Notes: generated from the sequence alone by a model not told the origin. A DNA stretch of 64,000 bases from CAZQBY01 sp964540655 (GCA_964540655.1 CAZINR010000002.1:1-64000), one strand, 5' to 3'. Shown: positions 14,095-21,226, counted from the first letter of the stretch. A program made the numbers and translations.

Positions 14095-14262
14095 GGATAA
14101 TGTCCCGCCTCCCGGAATCTAGGCGCTTCGCGCCTGTTTTCAGTTTTCTGTCCTGGGTCTTCCTTGGGTTTCCAGCACGAAGGTCCCGACGGGACCTTGT
14201 GCGCAGGTTTGTCTTCGGCAAACCTCGCGTTCTCGGTTTTCGAACTGGTCATTTTGAACACT
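14095..14262. repeat. tRNA-Tyr-type cassette-boundary repeat 3
   Basis: Left-truncated copy: the GTCGGC boundary and left arm are missing. The tRNA-Tyr 3'-end copy TCCCGCCTCCCGGA is at 14103-14116, followed by AGGCGCTTCGCGCCT. Then comes the right arm TTTTCAGTTTTCTGTCCTGG, a paired-hairpin insertion, and the end ACTGGTCATTTTGAACACTG just before the toxin gene stop at 14272. Confidence 0.8.
14176..14229. repeat. paired-hairpin element, copy 3
   Basis: CAC-g-AAGGTCCC...GGGACCTT-GTG followed by CGC-AGGTTTG...CAAACCT-c-GCG. It is inserted after TTTCCAG in the right arm, at a different place from copy 2. Confidence 0.8.
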
Positions 14263-14271
14263 GTTTTAGCA

Positions 14272-14598
14272 TTAATAACCAAACCGCCTTTCGTAGTTCT
14301 TGTGGTCAAGCCACTCTAAGATGATGGAAATAATCTTCACTTCATCATCCGCCACAGAGTACATCAGCCTCCACCCGTTGGGCAGGTCGTATTTCCAGAG
14401 GTTGTCAATCCCATACTTCTTATAATCCTTTGAGATTAGCCTTTTCGGCACATGGATTCCTGCTGAATGATCTCTCTTAAGATCCTCAATAGCCCTACTG
14501 ATATATTCATGGAGGCGCTTGTCCTCATACTTTCCCCCTTTCAGATTTTCGTATGCTTCCTTAAGCTTTTCATCAACAAAATAGACCTCAGTTTTCAT
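14272..14598 (-). CDS. RelE-family toxin of a winged-helix/RelE module
   Basis: A 108-residue protein (MKTEVYFVDEKLKEAYENL...) with the RelE-fold core GIHVPKRLI, NLWKYDLPNGWRLMYSV and a C-terminal IISIILEWLDHKNYERRFGY typical of archaeal RelE-type interferases. It overlaps the upstream partner by 4 nt (ATGA-type coupling). Predicted cytoplasmic ribosome-dependent or free RNase, neutralised by the winged-helix partner. It is the first cassette of the array right of the biosynthetic operon. Confidence 0.75.
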   Translation of the reverse strand: MKTEVYFVDEKLKEAYENLKGGKYEDKRLHEYISRAIEDLKRDHSAGIHVPKRLISKDYKKYGIDNLWKYDLPNGWRLMYSVADDEVKIISIILEWLDHKNYERRFGY

Positions 14599-14852
14599 GC
14601 CTTCAACCTCGGATTGCTCGTTATCCTCCTTACAAGTTCAGGGTTCCAGACCCAGATTATCTGTCCGTCCTTTATTATGATCTTTCCAGAGTCCTGCAGG
14701 TAATCAAGGATGACGTTGAACGTCTGGTACATAACCTTCTTCGGCAGGGATTTCCAAAGCTGCTTCTTTGTAGGATAGTCCTCATGTTCTTGTATGGCTT
14801 TTTCCACCATCAACACCGTATCCAACCTCGGATAATGTAAAACCGCTTGCAT
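14595..14852 (-). CDS. winged-helix partner (antitoxin) of the RelE toxin
   Basis: An 85-residue protein with the pattern LDTVLMVEKAIQEHEDYPTK, then QLWKSLPKKVMYQTFNVILD, YLQDSGKI and IVWVWNPEL-type ending, the winged-helix family regularly paired with RelE-like toxins in archaea. It is first in the two-gene unit, as antitoxins usually are. The A/T-rich upstream region on the minus strand (14855-14900, GTTTATAC and TTTTTATTC) could hold the promoter and be autoregulated. Confidence 0.72.
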   Translation of the reverse strand: MQAVLHYPRLDTVLMVEKAIQEHEDYPTKKQLWKSLPKKVMYQTFNVILDYLQDSGKIIIKDGQIIWVWNPELVRRITSNPRLKA

Positions 14853-14908
14853 TTTTCAGTTATATATGTTTATACAATTAAAGAATAAAAAGGTTTTCTG
14901 TTTTCTAA

Positions 14909-15070
14909 CCGGTCGGCGGTCAGGAAGACTCAAGACCGATAACTGAAGACTGAAAATAATCCCGCCTCCCGGAAGGTATGCCCTTCGGGCATGTTTTGGG
15001 TTTTCTGTCCTGCGTCTTCCTCAGGTTTCCAGTTCACTGTTTTCTGTGAACTGGTCATCTGGGAAACCCC
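14909..15070. repeat. tRNA-Tyr-type cassette-boundary repeat 4 (uninterrupted form)
   Basis: The cleanest copy. It has the boundary CCGGTCGGCGG (14909-14919), left arm GGAAGACTCAAGACCGATAA and CTGAAGACTGAAAA, the tRNA-Tyr 3'-end copy TCCCGCCTCCCGGA (14960-14973), the small hairpin GCCCTTCGGGC, right arm TTTTCTGTCCTGCGTCTTCC, and the end ACTGGTCATCTGGGAAACCCC. The left arm and the reverse complement of the right arm agree (GGAAGAC-CA-GAC), so the whole unit is an imperfect palindrome. No paired-hairpin element lies inside the arms. Confidence 0.88.
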
Positions 15071-15111
15071 GGGTAGGTTAATGAAAGTACAAAGAAAAAT
15101 TACGCGCTCCG

Positions 15112-15163
15112 CCCGAATGTCACAAAGTGACATTGGGCGCAACTTCGCTTCGCGAAGTTCGCG
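15112..15163. repeat. paired-hairpin element, copy 4
   Basis: CCC-g-AATGTCAC...GTGACATT-GGG followed by CGC-AACTTCGC...GCGAAGTT-c-GCG. The foot of the first hairpin is CCC/GGG instead of CAC/GTG, a compensated change. Confidence 0.8.
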
Positions 15164-15182
15164 CGCTAAGGACATAAAGGTA

Positions 15183-15223
15183 GGTGTTACACTACGACAT
15201 GGACCATATGTAGTGTAAAACGC
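15183..15223. repeat. shared right-end hairpin before the Fic cassette
   Basis: TTACACTAC (15187-15195) and GTAGTGTAA (15210-15218) form a perfect 9-bp inverted repeat ending AACGCT. The same hairpin with a different loop occurs at 16552-16591 before the NYN cassette and nowhere else as a hairpin in the window. Confidence 0.7.
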
Positions 15224-15291
15224 TCATTCTGTCTAATAAATAGGCACTACAAAATTTAAAAGGTTTTTATTTCTGTAGCGCCTAAGTATAC

Positions 15292-16224
15292 ATGTCTTAT
15301 TTAAGAGAAAAGAGGTCTGGAAAGAAAACTGGAATTTACCTCACACAGAGTATACGTCTCAACGGTAAAATCAGGAATATTAGTGTTCTTTTGGGGTACA
15401 AACCAATAAGCGACATAGATAAATTAAAAAAACAAAAAGAGCCGATACTGAAAAAGAAGATAGAGCGGCTTCTATCTTCCGAAAGAGAGGATTACATGCT
15501 TTTGTCCGAGCAGGAAAGGCAAACCCTAAAGAATCTGGCTGAAGCTTATCAAAAAGCCCTCAAAAAATTCGACCCCGTCACCAAACAGAAATATCTTGAC
15601 TGGTTCCTGACGCAGTTCACTTACGATACCAATGCGATAGAAGGCTCAAGCGTCCCTCTGGAAGAAGTCGGCCTGATATTATTCGACAAGGTAGTGCCTG
15701 CAGACAGGAATTTGAGGGAGGTCTACGAGGTCCAGAATCATAAGAAGGCATACGATTTCATAAACAAATATGTGGGCGATCTCAACTTTAAATTCATTAT
15801 GGATGTCCATAGGCGCTTGATGTCAGAGATTATCTCAGATGCGGGAAAGACGCGTAAGGTTCGCGTGTTTGTAAGGGGATCTGACTTAAAGCCGCCCAAA
15901 CCGGAAGACGTCTCAAAACATCTGGAAAATCTGGTCAAATGGTACAAGTCAAACAAATCTTTGCACCCTGTCTTGTTGGCAGCCCATATCCACTCGGAAT
16001 TCGAGAGGATCCATCCGTTCAGGGACGGAAACGGCAGGACCGGCAGGCTCCTTCTTAACTTCATATTAATAAAGAACGACTATCCGCCGATAAACATACT
16101 GAATGAGAAGAGGGGCGCGTATTATTCGGCCCTTAGGGCTTGGGACAAAGGCGAAAAAAGACCTTTTGTCGAGCTTGTAATCTCATACATAAAAGACAGT
16201 GTCGGTTTTGTCACTAATCCCTAA
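15292..16224 (+). CDS. Fic-domain protein adenylyltransferase (class II, self-inhibited)
   Basis: A 310-residue stand-alone Fic protein. The catalytic loop HPFRDGNGRTGR is at about 241-252 (His base, Asp metal ligand, anion-binding Gly-Asn-Gly-Arg). The inhibitory helix motif TNAIEG near 117-122 matches the [S/T]xxxE[G/N] pattern of class II Fic enzymes, which occlude ATP by an intramolecular Glu. A C-terminal helical segment follows. It AMPylates (or otherwise nucleotidylates) a target protein hydroxyl. It is alone in its cassette, consistent with self-inhibition needing no antitoxin gene. A TATA-like TTTAAAAGG and TTTTTAT stretch is at about 15256-15270. Confidence 0.9.
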   Translation: MSYLREKRSGKKTGIYLTQSIRLNGKIRNISVLLGYKPISDIDKLKKQKEPILKKKIERLLSSEREDYMLLSEQERQTLKNLAEAYQKALKKFDPVTKQKYLDWFLTQFTYDTNAIEGSSVPLEEVGLILFDKVVPADRNLREVYEVQNHKKAYDFINKYVGDLNFKFIMDVHRRLMSEIISDAGKTRKVRVFVRGSDLKPPKPEDVSKHLENLVKWYKSNKSLHPVLLAAHIHSEFERIHPFRDGNGRTGRLLLNFILIKNDYPPINILNEKRGAYYSALRAWDKGEKRPFVELVISYIKDSVGFVTNP

Positions 16225-16303
16225 CCTGTCGGCGGTCAGGAGGACTCAAGACCGATAACTGAAGACTGAAAATAATCCCGCCTCCCGGAATCCAGGCGCT
16301 GCG

Positions 16304-16354
16304 CCCGAAGGTCCCACCGGACCTTGGGCGCAACTTCTCTTCGAGAAGTTCGCG
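16304..16354. repeat. paired-hairpin element, copy 5
   Basis: CCC-g-AAGGTCC...GGACCTT-GGG then CGC-AACTTCTC...GAGAAGTT-c-GCG. Practically identical to copy 9 at 19101-19151. Confidence 0.8.
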
Positions 16355-16362
16355 CGCCTGTT

Positions 16363-16416
16363 CACGAGCTTCGACTTCGTCGAAGCTGTGCGCAGGTTCT
16401 CCTTGAGAACCTCGCG
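16363..16416. repeat. paired-hairpin element, copy 6
   Basis: CAC-g-AGCTTCGA...TCGAAGCT-GTG then CGC-AGGTTCTC...GAGAACCT-c-GCG. Same hairpin sequences as copy 1 in repeat 1, 13 kb away. Confidence 0.8.
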
Positions 16417-16551
16417 TTCGGTCTTCTGTTCTGGGTTTTCCTCAGGTTTGCAGTCCACGGTTTTCTGTGGACTGGTCATCTTGGAAACACCCGGACTTTA
16501 ACGAAAATACAAAGAAAAACTTATGCGCCTCCGGCGCAAAGGACATGAATC

Positions 16552-16591
16552 AGTGTTACACTACAACACGGGCAAGTGTAGTGTAAAACGC
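16552..16591. repeat. shared right-end hairpin before the NYN cassette
   Basis: TTACACTAC (16556-16564) pairs with GTAGTGTAA (16578-16586) and is followed by AACGCT, as at 15183-15223. The loop differs, so the stem is the conserved part. Confidence 0.7.
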
Positions 16592-16622
16592 TTTTTAATT
16601 CTTGAATCCATAATATTAACAC

Positions 16623-16682
16623 CACCTCACGGTGCCGAACCGTGAGACCCTCCTGGGCAACTTCGGTTGCGTCCAGGGGGAC
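16623..16682 (+). promoter_or_regulatory. two leader hairpins before the NYN gene
   Basis: CTCACGGT/ACCGTGAG (about 16626-16647) and CCTGGGCAAC/GTTGCGTCCAGG around a TTCG loop (about 16652-16677) lie 10-60 nt before ATG 16692. They could be translational control structures or another inserted hairpin pair. Confidence 0.45.
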
Positions 16683-16691
16683 TTTACTCTT

Positions 16692-17378
16692 ATGACCAAC
16701 AAGATACGCGTCAATTTCTACATAGATGGCTTCAACGTTTATCACAGATTAAAGGACTACACCGAAAAGGCTGGTATTTGCTACAACTGGCTCGATTACA
16801 AAAGCCTGCTCAGTTCTCTACTCAAAGAGGGCGAGGAACTGGGCGAGATCTATTTCTTCACGGCCATATCTCAAAGGCACGGCGCTGACTCGGTTGTCAG
16901 ACACAACAAATACGTCACCGCCCTAGAAGCCACTGGCGTTAATGTAGTCAAGGGCTATTTTACCAAGAAATACCGCAAGTGTAAGGTCAGGAGTTGCACT
17001 TATAAGGGCTTTAAGGAGTATCCTGACGAAGAAGAAAAAGAGACTGATGTCAAGATTGCTGTCCAAATGCTGAAAGATGCGGTAAATGATAAATTTGACA
17101 GATGTTTCCTGATGTCGGGCGATAATGATTTCGGCCCCGTTCTATTAGCGATTAAGGAATTGCGTCCAGACAAACAGGTCGGTTTGATAACGCCTCCTTT
17201 TGAACCCGGTATAGTGGACCTGATTAAGATGAGTGGGTTGAAAAAGGCATGTAGCGAGTGCAAAGGCCCGAGAATAAAAATGACGTTTGATAGACTTAAG
17301 GGGCATTCTTTGCCAAAGGAGGTAACAATTCCTGGAAAGCCGCCTGTCAAGATGCCAAAGGGTTATCGTACTTTTTAA
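16692..17378 (+). CDS. NYN-domain (LabA/DUF88, PIN-like) ribonuclease
   Basis: A 228-residue protein with the NYN/PIN-like fold. The first acidic residue is in VNFYIDGFNVYHRL (about 7-20), with EKETDVKIAVQML near 112 and the SGDNDFGPVLLAI motif near 137. These Asp residues coordinate metal for RNA cleavage. A four-Cys set (CKVRSC, CSEC) may bind zinc. It is the only gene of its cassette. ATG 16692 starts the conserved domain, and the upstream in-frame GTG/TTG starts run through the leader hairpins. Solitary NYN proteins occur in defence islands and RNA turnover. The target is unknown. Confidence 0.82.
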   Translation: MTNKIRVNFYIDGFNVYHRLKDYTEKAGICYNWLDYKSLLSSLLKEGEELGEIYFFTAISQRHGADSVVRHNKYVTALEATGVNVVKGYFTKKYRKCKVRSCTYKGFKEYPDEEEKETDVKIAVQMLKDAVNDKFDRCFLMSGDNDFGPVLLAIKELRPDKQVGLITPPFEPGIVDLIKMSGLKKACSECKGPRIKMTFDRLKGHSLPKEVTIPGKPPVKMPKGYRTF

Positions 17379-17504
17379 CCGGTCGGCGGTCAGGAGGACC
17401 CAAGACTGAAGACCGCAGACCCTTTTCGCCCAAAGGCGAAAAGTAAAATCCCGCCTCCCGGAATCCAGGCGCGAAGCGCCTGTTCTCAGTTTTCTGTTTT
17501 GGGT

Positions 17505-17558
17505 CACTAGGTTCATCTGCGATGAACCTGTGCGCAACTGCCTTGCGGGCAGTTCGCG
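17505..17558. repeat. paired-hairpin element, copy 7
   Basis: CAC-t-AGGTTCATC...GATGAACCT-GTG then CGC-AACTGCC...GGCAGTT-c-GCG. Same hairpins as copy 2 at 3142-3195, except that the unpaired g is t. Confidence 0.8.
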
Positions 17559-17577
17559 TTTCCCCAGGTTCCCAGTT

Positions 17578-17631
17578 CACGAGATTCGCCTTTAGCGAAT
17601 CTGTGCACAGGTTCTCGGAGAGAACCTCGTG
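17578..17631. repeat. paired-hairpin element, copy 8
   Basis: CAC-g-AGATTCGC...GCGAATCT-GTG then CAC-AGGTTCTC...GAGAACCT-c-GTG. The foot of the second hairpin is CAC/GTG instead of CGC/GCG, a two-sided compensatory change. Confidence 0.8.
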
Positions 17632-17718
17632 CTCTGCCGGAACCATCTCGGAAACACCTAGAGCGTAAGGAAAGCACAAAGAAAAACATTTTTATCGACT
17701 AAGCCCCTAATATACACT

Positions 17719-17976
17719 ATGGATACACTGAAAGTCAACATATCCTTTCCGGTAGAGATGTACAAAAACGCCAAACTATTGGTGGACAATGGGTTTTATG
17801 GCTCTTTTTCCGAGATGGTTCGTAGTGGGATCAGGAATGAGATAGATATGCAGAGCCAGATAAATCCCGAATTCGTTGAGTCTATAAAAGTCGCTGAAGC
17901 TAGCGGATATAAAGACTACAAAACTGGGGAGGACATGATTAGAGATCTCCACAAGGCCGCCAAGGAGAAGCGATGA
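17719..17976 (+). CDS. ribbon-helix-helix antitoxin
   Basis: An 85-residue protein. The N-terminal beta strand and helix (LKVNISFPVEMYKNAKLLVD) and GSFSEMVRSGIRNEI are a standard RHH DNA-binding unit. The C-terminal half is the toxin-wrapping tail. It is similar to the antitoxin at 27258-27524 in the tRNA-Gly array (both have FSE-VR-G-R-E), showing that related cassettes occur in both arrays. A TATA-like CATTTTTATCG lies about 30 nt upstream. It overlaps the toxin gene by 4 nt. Confidence 0.8.
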   Translation: MDTLKVNISFPVEMYKNAKLLVDNGFYGSFSEMVRSGIRNEIDMQSQINPEFVESIKVAEASGYKDYKTGEDMIRDLHKAAKEKR

Positions 17977-18254
17977 TAGGCAACAAGGAATACAAGCCAA
18001 AACGCTCTAAATACTTCGAGAAGGATTATGTCTCGCTTGTGAGAAAGAACAGAGGTTTGCAAGAAAGACTTGACAAGAAGATACTGCAGATACTCGGGAT
18101 GCCTGAGGTTTACAAGAACCTGAAGAAGCCCTTACAGAGGTACAAAGCCGCGCATGTCGACCCATTTGTCATCACCTTCAGGATAGACGGGGATTATGTG
18201 AGGTTTGTCAGGGTTGCACACCATGATGTGGTTTATGGGCTTCCACACGATTAG
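17973..18254 (+). CDS. RelE/ParE-superfamily toxin
   Basis: A 93-residue basic protein (YKPKRSKYFEKDYVSLVRKN...) ending DYVRFVRVAHHDVVYGLP, the histidine-containing C-terminal strand seen in RelE-like mRNA interferases and similar to the toxin at 3752-4024. The ATG overlaps the antitoxin stop (ATGA), indicating coupled translation. It would inhibit translation when unbound. The stop lies 28 nt before the next boundary motif. Confidence 0.75.
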   Translation: MIGNKEYKPKRSKYFEKDYVSLVRKNRGLQERLDKKILQILGMPEVYKNLKKPLQRYKAAHVDPFVITFRIDGDYVRFVRVAHHDVVYGLPHD

Positions 18255-18282
18255 TTCTCAGTTCTCTGTTTTTGCATTCCAA

Positions 18283-18424
18283 CCGGTCGGCGGTCAGGAA
18301 GACTCAAGACTGAAGACTGAAAAAGGTCCCGCCTCCCGGAATGTAGGACCTTCGGCCCTGTCTTCGGTCTTTGTGTGGTTCACTGTCTACGGTCTTGTCT
18401 ATAGGCCTGACCATTTTGAACACC
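18283..18424. repeat. tRNA-Tyr-type cassette-boundary repeat 7
   Basis: Boundary CCGGTCGGCGG (18283-18293), left arm GGAAGACTCAAGACTGAAGA, tRNA-Tyr 3'-end copy TCCCGCCTCCCGGA (18327-18340), small hairpin AGGACCTTCGGCCCT, a right arm of CTGTCTTCGGTCTTTG and CTGTCTACGGTCTTG words, and end CTGACCATTTTGAACACC. No paired-hairpin element is present. Confidence 0.86.
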
Positions 18425-18453
18425 GGACAGACTAACGAAACTATTGACATGAC

Positions 18454-18723
18454 TCATCTGATTCTGCGAAGATGTTTATATGCATTTCCTCTGTAGTCGA
18501 CCATACGGATGACCAATAGGTCCTCCTTCTTATAATAATCGACGAAGAGTCTGTAATCGCCGACGCGAATCTTAAGGAAGTCATAGCCTTTGACCGACTC
18601 AAGATATCTCTCCACGCTTTTGCCTATCTTCTGGTTGACTGTAGTGTAAATACGGTTGGCTATGTGTTTGTCGAGCTTCCTAAGATAATCTCTGGCTTTG
18701 GGGTCCCAGATTACGCGACTCAT
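18454..18723 (-). CDS. RelE-family toxin
   Basis: An 89-residue protein: MSRVIWDPKARDYLRKLDKH, then GYDFLKIRVGDYRLFVDYYK, and VIRMVDYRGNAYKHLRRI. The LKIRVGDYRLFVDY block is the RelE core strand with the catalytic Arg/Tyr region. It overlaps the upstream antitoxin by 4 nt. It would cleave mRNA at the ribosomal A site. Cassette orientation is opposite to its left-hand neighbour, so orientation is not fixed in the array. Confidence 0.82.
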   Translation of the reverse strand: MSRVIWDPKARDYLRKLDKHIANRIYTTVNQKIGKSVERYLESVKGYDFLKIRVGDYRLFVDYYKKEDLLVIRMVDYRGNAYKHLRRIR

Positions 18724-18914
18724 CCTCCGAACTCGGCCTTCATCTCTTCGTTTGAGATGAATTCGTCATTGGGCCTGTTCCTGGATTCCTCCACTCCTTT
18801 GACTATGTGGTCTGACAATTCACCCTCTTCGTCCAGGACTAATCTGATATGCGCAACCTCCTTCTTGAGGCCCATCAACTCTTTATGTATCTGATTCAGA
18901 GTCACGTTTTGCAT
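18720..18914 (-). CDS. small antitoxin of the RelE pair
   Basis: A 64-residue acidic protein (MQNVTLNQIHKELMGLKKEV...) ending NEEMKAEFGG. The N-terminal helix LNQIHKELMGLKKEVAHIR and the acidic C-terminus fit archaeal RelB-like antitoxins that bind their toxin by extended helices. It precedes the toxin with a 4-nt overlap. An A/T-rich region (18940-18952) lies upstream on the minus strand. Confidence 0.72.
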   Translation of the reverse strand: MQNVTLNQIHKELMGLKKEVAHIRLVLDEEGELSDHIVKGVEESRNRPNDEFISNEEMKAEFGG

Positions 18915-18969
18915 TCTTATCGCATTAAGTTGATAGTCTAGGGATTAAAATTAAGGCTTTCCGTCTTGT

Positions 18970-19231
18970 CCGGTCGGCGGTCAAGTCGGTCTTCAGTCTT
19001 GGGTTTTCAGTCCTCGCTTGGATATCAAAAACCGAAGACTGTAAACTGTAGACCACTCCCCGAAGGGGAGTAAAATCCCGCCTCCCGGAGGGCCGCTTCG
19101 CCCGAAGGTCCCACCGGACCTTGGGCGCAACTTCTCTTCGAGAAGTTAGCGCGGCTGTCTACGGTCTTCTGTCTAGAGTCTTGGAAAGGTCTTCTGTCTA
19201 CGGTCTGCGTAGACAGAGCCATTTTGAATCC
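18970..19231. repeat. tRNA-Tyr-type cassette-boundary repeat 8
   Basis: Boundary CCGGTCGGCGGTCA (18970-18983). Here the arm words first run in the opposite sense (GTCTTCAGTCTTGGG), then in the usual sense (CGAAGACTGTAAACTG). The terminator-like hairpin is ACTCCCCGAAGGGGAGT. The tRNA-Tyr 3'-end copy TCCCGCCTCCCGGA is at 19077-19090. One paired-hairpin element follows, then GTCTTCTGTCTACGGTCTGC, ending AGCCATTTTGAATCC. Confidence 0.85.
19101..19151. repeat. paired-hairpin element, copy 9
   Basis: CCC-g-AAGGTCC...GGACCTT-GGG then CGC-AACTTCTC...GAGAAGTT-a-GCG. Almost identical to copy 5. The unpaired c is replaced by a. Confidence 0.8.
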
Positions 19232-19349
19232 TGCACACTTACGATTCTGATATTATAAACCCATGACTAACAAAGGTGGCTGCAGATTGACAATATGGCA
19301 TTTTTTAACAAGAAAGCCTTATATTAGCGCAAAATTTGTAGGTGATAAA

Positions 19350-20048
19350 ATGACCGCGGCCACGAAGGAAATCGGAAAAATCAACAGGATAGGCATAGGC
19401 ATACCTGAAGTGAACAAGCTGATTGAAGGCGGCATACCGGAATGCTCAATAGTCTTGCTCGCTGGTGAGCCTGGAACTGGAAAGACGATATTTGGCCTCC
19501 ACTACATATCGGCCGGGGTAAAAGAAGGCGAAAAATGTGCTTATGTGGCAATAGAACAAAATCCTGAGGAACTAAAGATACAAGCAAAGATACTCGGAAA
19601 GGATGTGGGCCCTGCGGAGTTTATCTCAGCCAAAGACATTAAATATGATCTCGGTCTCGGCAAAAAGCCTGAAGACGTTATTGAGAAAATCAAACTCGTT
19701 CTTGAGAAGCTACAAAAGCTTAAAGTAAAGAGGGTAGTTATCGATTCTGTCAGCTCCCTTCAACTGGAGGATGGAATCAAGGCTAGGCTTGTTGTCAAAA
19801 TGCTCGTGGACGGGTTGAAGAAACTGGGCGCAACCGCAGTGATTACAGGAGAATCCTTGAACGGAATTTACCCCGATGAGGTCACCCCTTTCCTCGTTGA
19901 CGGGATGATTGTGCTTAAGAGGACTCACATTGGGAACGAAACTCGCCGGGTTTTGGAGGTGATTAAGATGAGGCTTACGGACTGTAACGACTCGCCCCAA
20001 CAATTTGAGATAACTAAAAAGGGAATTAAGATCATTGCGGGCGAATAA
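19350..20048 (+). CDS. single-domain KaiC-like RecA-superfamily ATPase
   Basis: A 232-residue RecA-fold ATPase of the archaeal KaiC-like group. Walker A is GEPGTGKT near 45-52 and Walker B is VKRVVIDSVSS near 132. A GD-type C-terminal motif lies in PFLVDGMIVLKR, and the protein ends with a beta hairpin. ATG 19350 is preceded by AGGTGA as a ribosome-binding site and by the TATA-like CTTATATTA about 25 nt upstream, so the longer in-frame ATG at 19263 is unlikely. KaiC-like proteins in archaea act in signal transduction. It lies directly upstream of a V4R protein, a common sensor partner. Confidence 0.88.
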   Translation: MTAATKEIGKINRIGIGIPEVNKLIEGGIPECSIVLLAGEPGTGKTIFGLHYISAGVKEGEKCAYVAIEQNPEELKIQAKILGKDVGPAEFISAKDIKYDLGLGKKPEDVIEKIKLVLEKLQKLKVKRVVIDSVSSLQLEDGIKARLVVKMLVDGLKKLGATAVITGESLNGIYPDEVTPFLVDGMIVLKRTHIGNETRRVLEVIKMRLTDCNDSPQQFEITKKGIKIIAGE

Positions 20049-20077
20049 GCTATACTCGCCCCTCCTTCATTCTTGAA

Positions 20078-21226
20078 ATGGCGGGGCCCGGCAAAGTATT
20101 TGAGGACATAAAAGCCAAGATTTACGACAAGTTCATTCAATACTTTGTGATAACAAGGGGCGAAGTAATAGACCAACCCGGTTTTATACTCTGTAGATTT
20201 ACCAGCGGTTCTTATGATATTTCCTTAAGGGAGTTCGTATTTCCCGAAAGCCTGTTCTGTGAACTTGAAAGCGCCATTGTAAAAAAATACGGGGACAAAG
20301 GCAAACAGGCCCTCTATTCTGCCGGAAAGAAATTTGGCTATAGGTATGCTAAAATTTCCGGCCTTGCCACAATTGCCAAATCTGGAGAGAAAAGATTTAA
20401 GAAAGAATTGTATGATGCAGTTAGGTATATGGAGACAATTTATGCAGAGGGTATTCGGCATATTGTCGATTTGAAAAAAAGCCTTTTTGAGGCCAGTCTA
20501 AACCAATACGTAGTCTGTAGACTGAATGGTTTGGGGTATCTGCTTACCGAAGGCTCTGTGGCGGGCACTCTTGCGTATATGCTGGATAACAAAGATGTCG
20601 AAGGCACACAGATTCAATGCCAGGGGAGAGGGGACAAGCTCTGTAAACTCATTTGTGCGCCCAAGCAGTACCTGAAAAACAAAAAAATAGCATTCCTTGA
20701 GGAAAATGACTACACAAAACTCGAGCTGAGCATTGATTATCCAAGAATGAACGCAGTGCGCCAATGCAAATTTGCTACACAGTCATTCAAATCATTGGTG
20801 GATTCGGGATTCTATAAATATGAGCCCGGAGTCGCTAAATTTGGAAATGAAAGGTATCTTTTTTGCGAATCCAGCATATGGTATCTCATTGAAATTGAGC
20901 TGGGTAAATTAGGCGCGAATGGCCTAATATTCGACGTTGCATTTGAAACTGGGAAAAAAGTGGGCAAGGAGCATAAGAGATACGGCGCAAAGGGGTTCCT
21001 TACGGACTATCTTTCCTCTTTGGGGTATGGAGATGTCCAGCAACTCAGCGAAAGGGAAGTGTCCATAGACTATTTCCCATGGACCCGCTACGTTGATGAA
21101 ATACAGTTTGATTTACTTCGGGGGCTTGTTTCAGGATTGCTAAGTGGGCTTACTGGAAAAGAGATTAAGCTAAGAAAAGTGGAGTATAGGGAAGATGACG
21201 GTTTCCTGAGCATAGCCATTAAATAA
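20078..21226 (+). CDS. V4R-domain putative sensor protein
   Basis: A 382-residue protein. A V4R (4-vinyl-reductase-like) small-molecule-binding domain is recognisable in the middle: LTEGSVAGTLAYMLD, the Cys/Gly-rich GTQIQCQGRGDKLCKLICAP near 185-205. The C-terminal half repeats a similar alpha/beta pattern (FDVAFETGKKVGKEH, SEREVSIDYFPW), so it may be a degenerate tandem V4R. V4R domains bind hydrocarbon or tetrapyrrole ligands or zinc. It is placed 29 nt after the KaiC-like ATPase and converges on the UbiA gene with an 8-nt tail overlap. It is probably the ligand-sensing partner of the ATPase. Confidence 0.75.
   Translation: MAGPGKVFEDIKAKIYDKFIQYFVITRGEVIDQPGFILCRFTSGSYDISLREFVFPESLFCELESAIVKKYGDKGKQALYSAGKKFGYRYAKISGLATIAKSGEKRFKKELYDAVRYMETIYAEGIRHIVDLKKSLFEASLNQYVVCRLNGLGYLLTEGSVAGTLAYMLDNKDVEGTQIQCQGRGDKLCKLICAPKQYLKNKKIAFLEENDYTKLELSIDYPRMNAVRQCKFATQSFKSLVDSGFYKYEPGVAKFGNERYLFCESSIWYLIEIELGKLGANGLIFDVAFETGKKVGKEHKRYGAKGFLTDYLSSLGYGDVQQLSEREVSIDYFPWTRYVDEIQFDLLRGLVSGLLSGLTGKEIKLRKVEYREDDGFLSIAIK

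Larger units (their letters stand above)
16225..16492. repeat. tRNA-Tyr-type cassette-boundary repeat 5
   Basis: It begins 1 base after the Fic stop codon with CCTGTCGGCGGTCAGGA (16225-16241). The left arm is nearly identical to repeat 4, and the tRNA-Tyr 3'-end copy TCCCGCCTCCCGGA is at 16276-16289. Two tandem paired-hairpin elements interrupt the right arm. It ends GGACTGGTCATCTTGGAAACA near 16491. Confidence 0.88.
17379..17658. repeat. tRNA-Tyr-type cassette-boundary repeat 6
   Basis: CCGGTCGGCGGTCAGGAGGA starts immediately after the NYN stop codon. The hairpin TTTTCGCCCAAAGGCGAAAA and the tRNA-Tyr 3'-end copy TCCCGCCTCCCGGA (17449-17462) match the true tRNA-Tyr 3' flank without mismatch. 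Two paired-hairpin elements lie in the right arm. It ends ACCATCTCGGAAACACC. Confidence 0.88.

Noticed and set aside
13980..14095. Possible gene relic left of repeat 3 (frame reading KPAAIYKAAKAKEASEG)
   Set aside because: Only about 30 codons, no start, no clear homology. Too short to support.
2983..19231. CRISPR array
   Set aside because: The repeats are long, irregularly spaced (0.7-10 kb), contain tRNA ends and are separated by genes. There are no short regular spacers and no cas genes.
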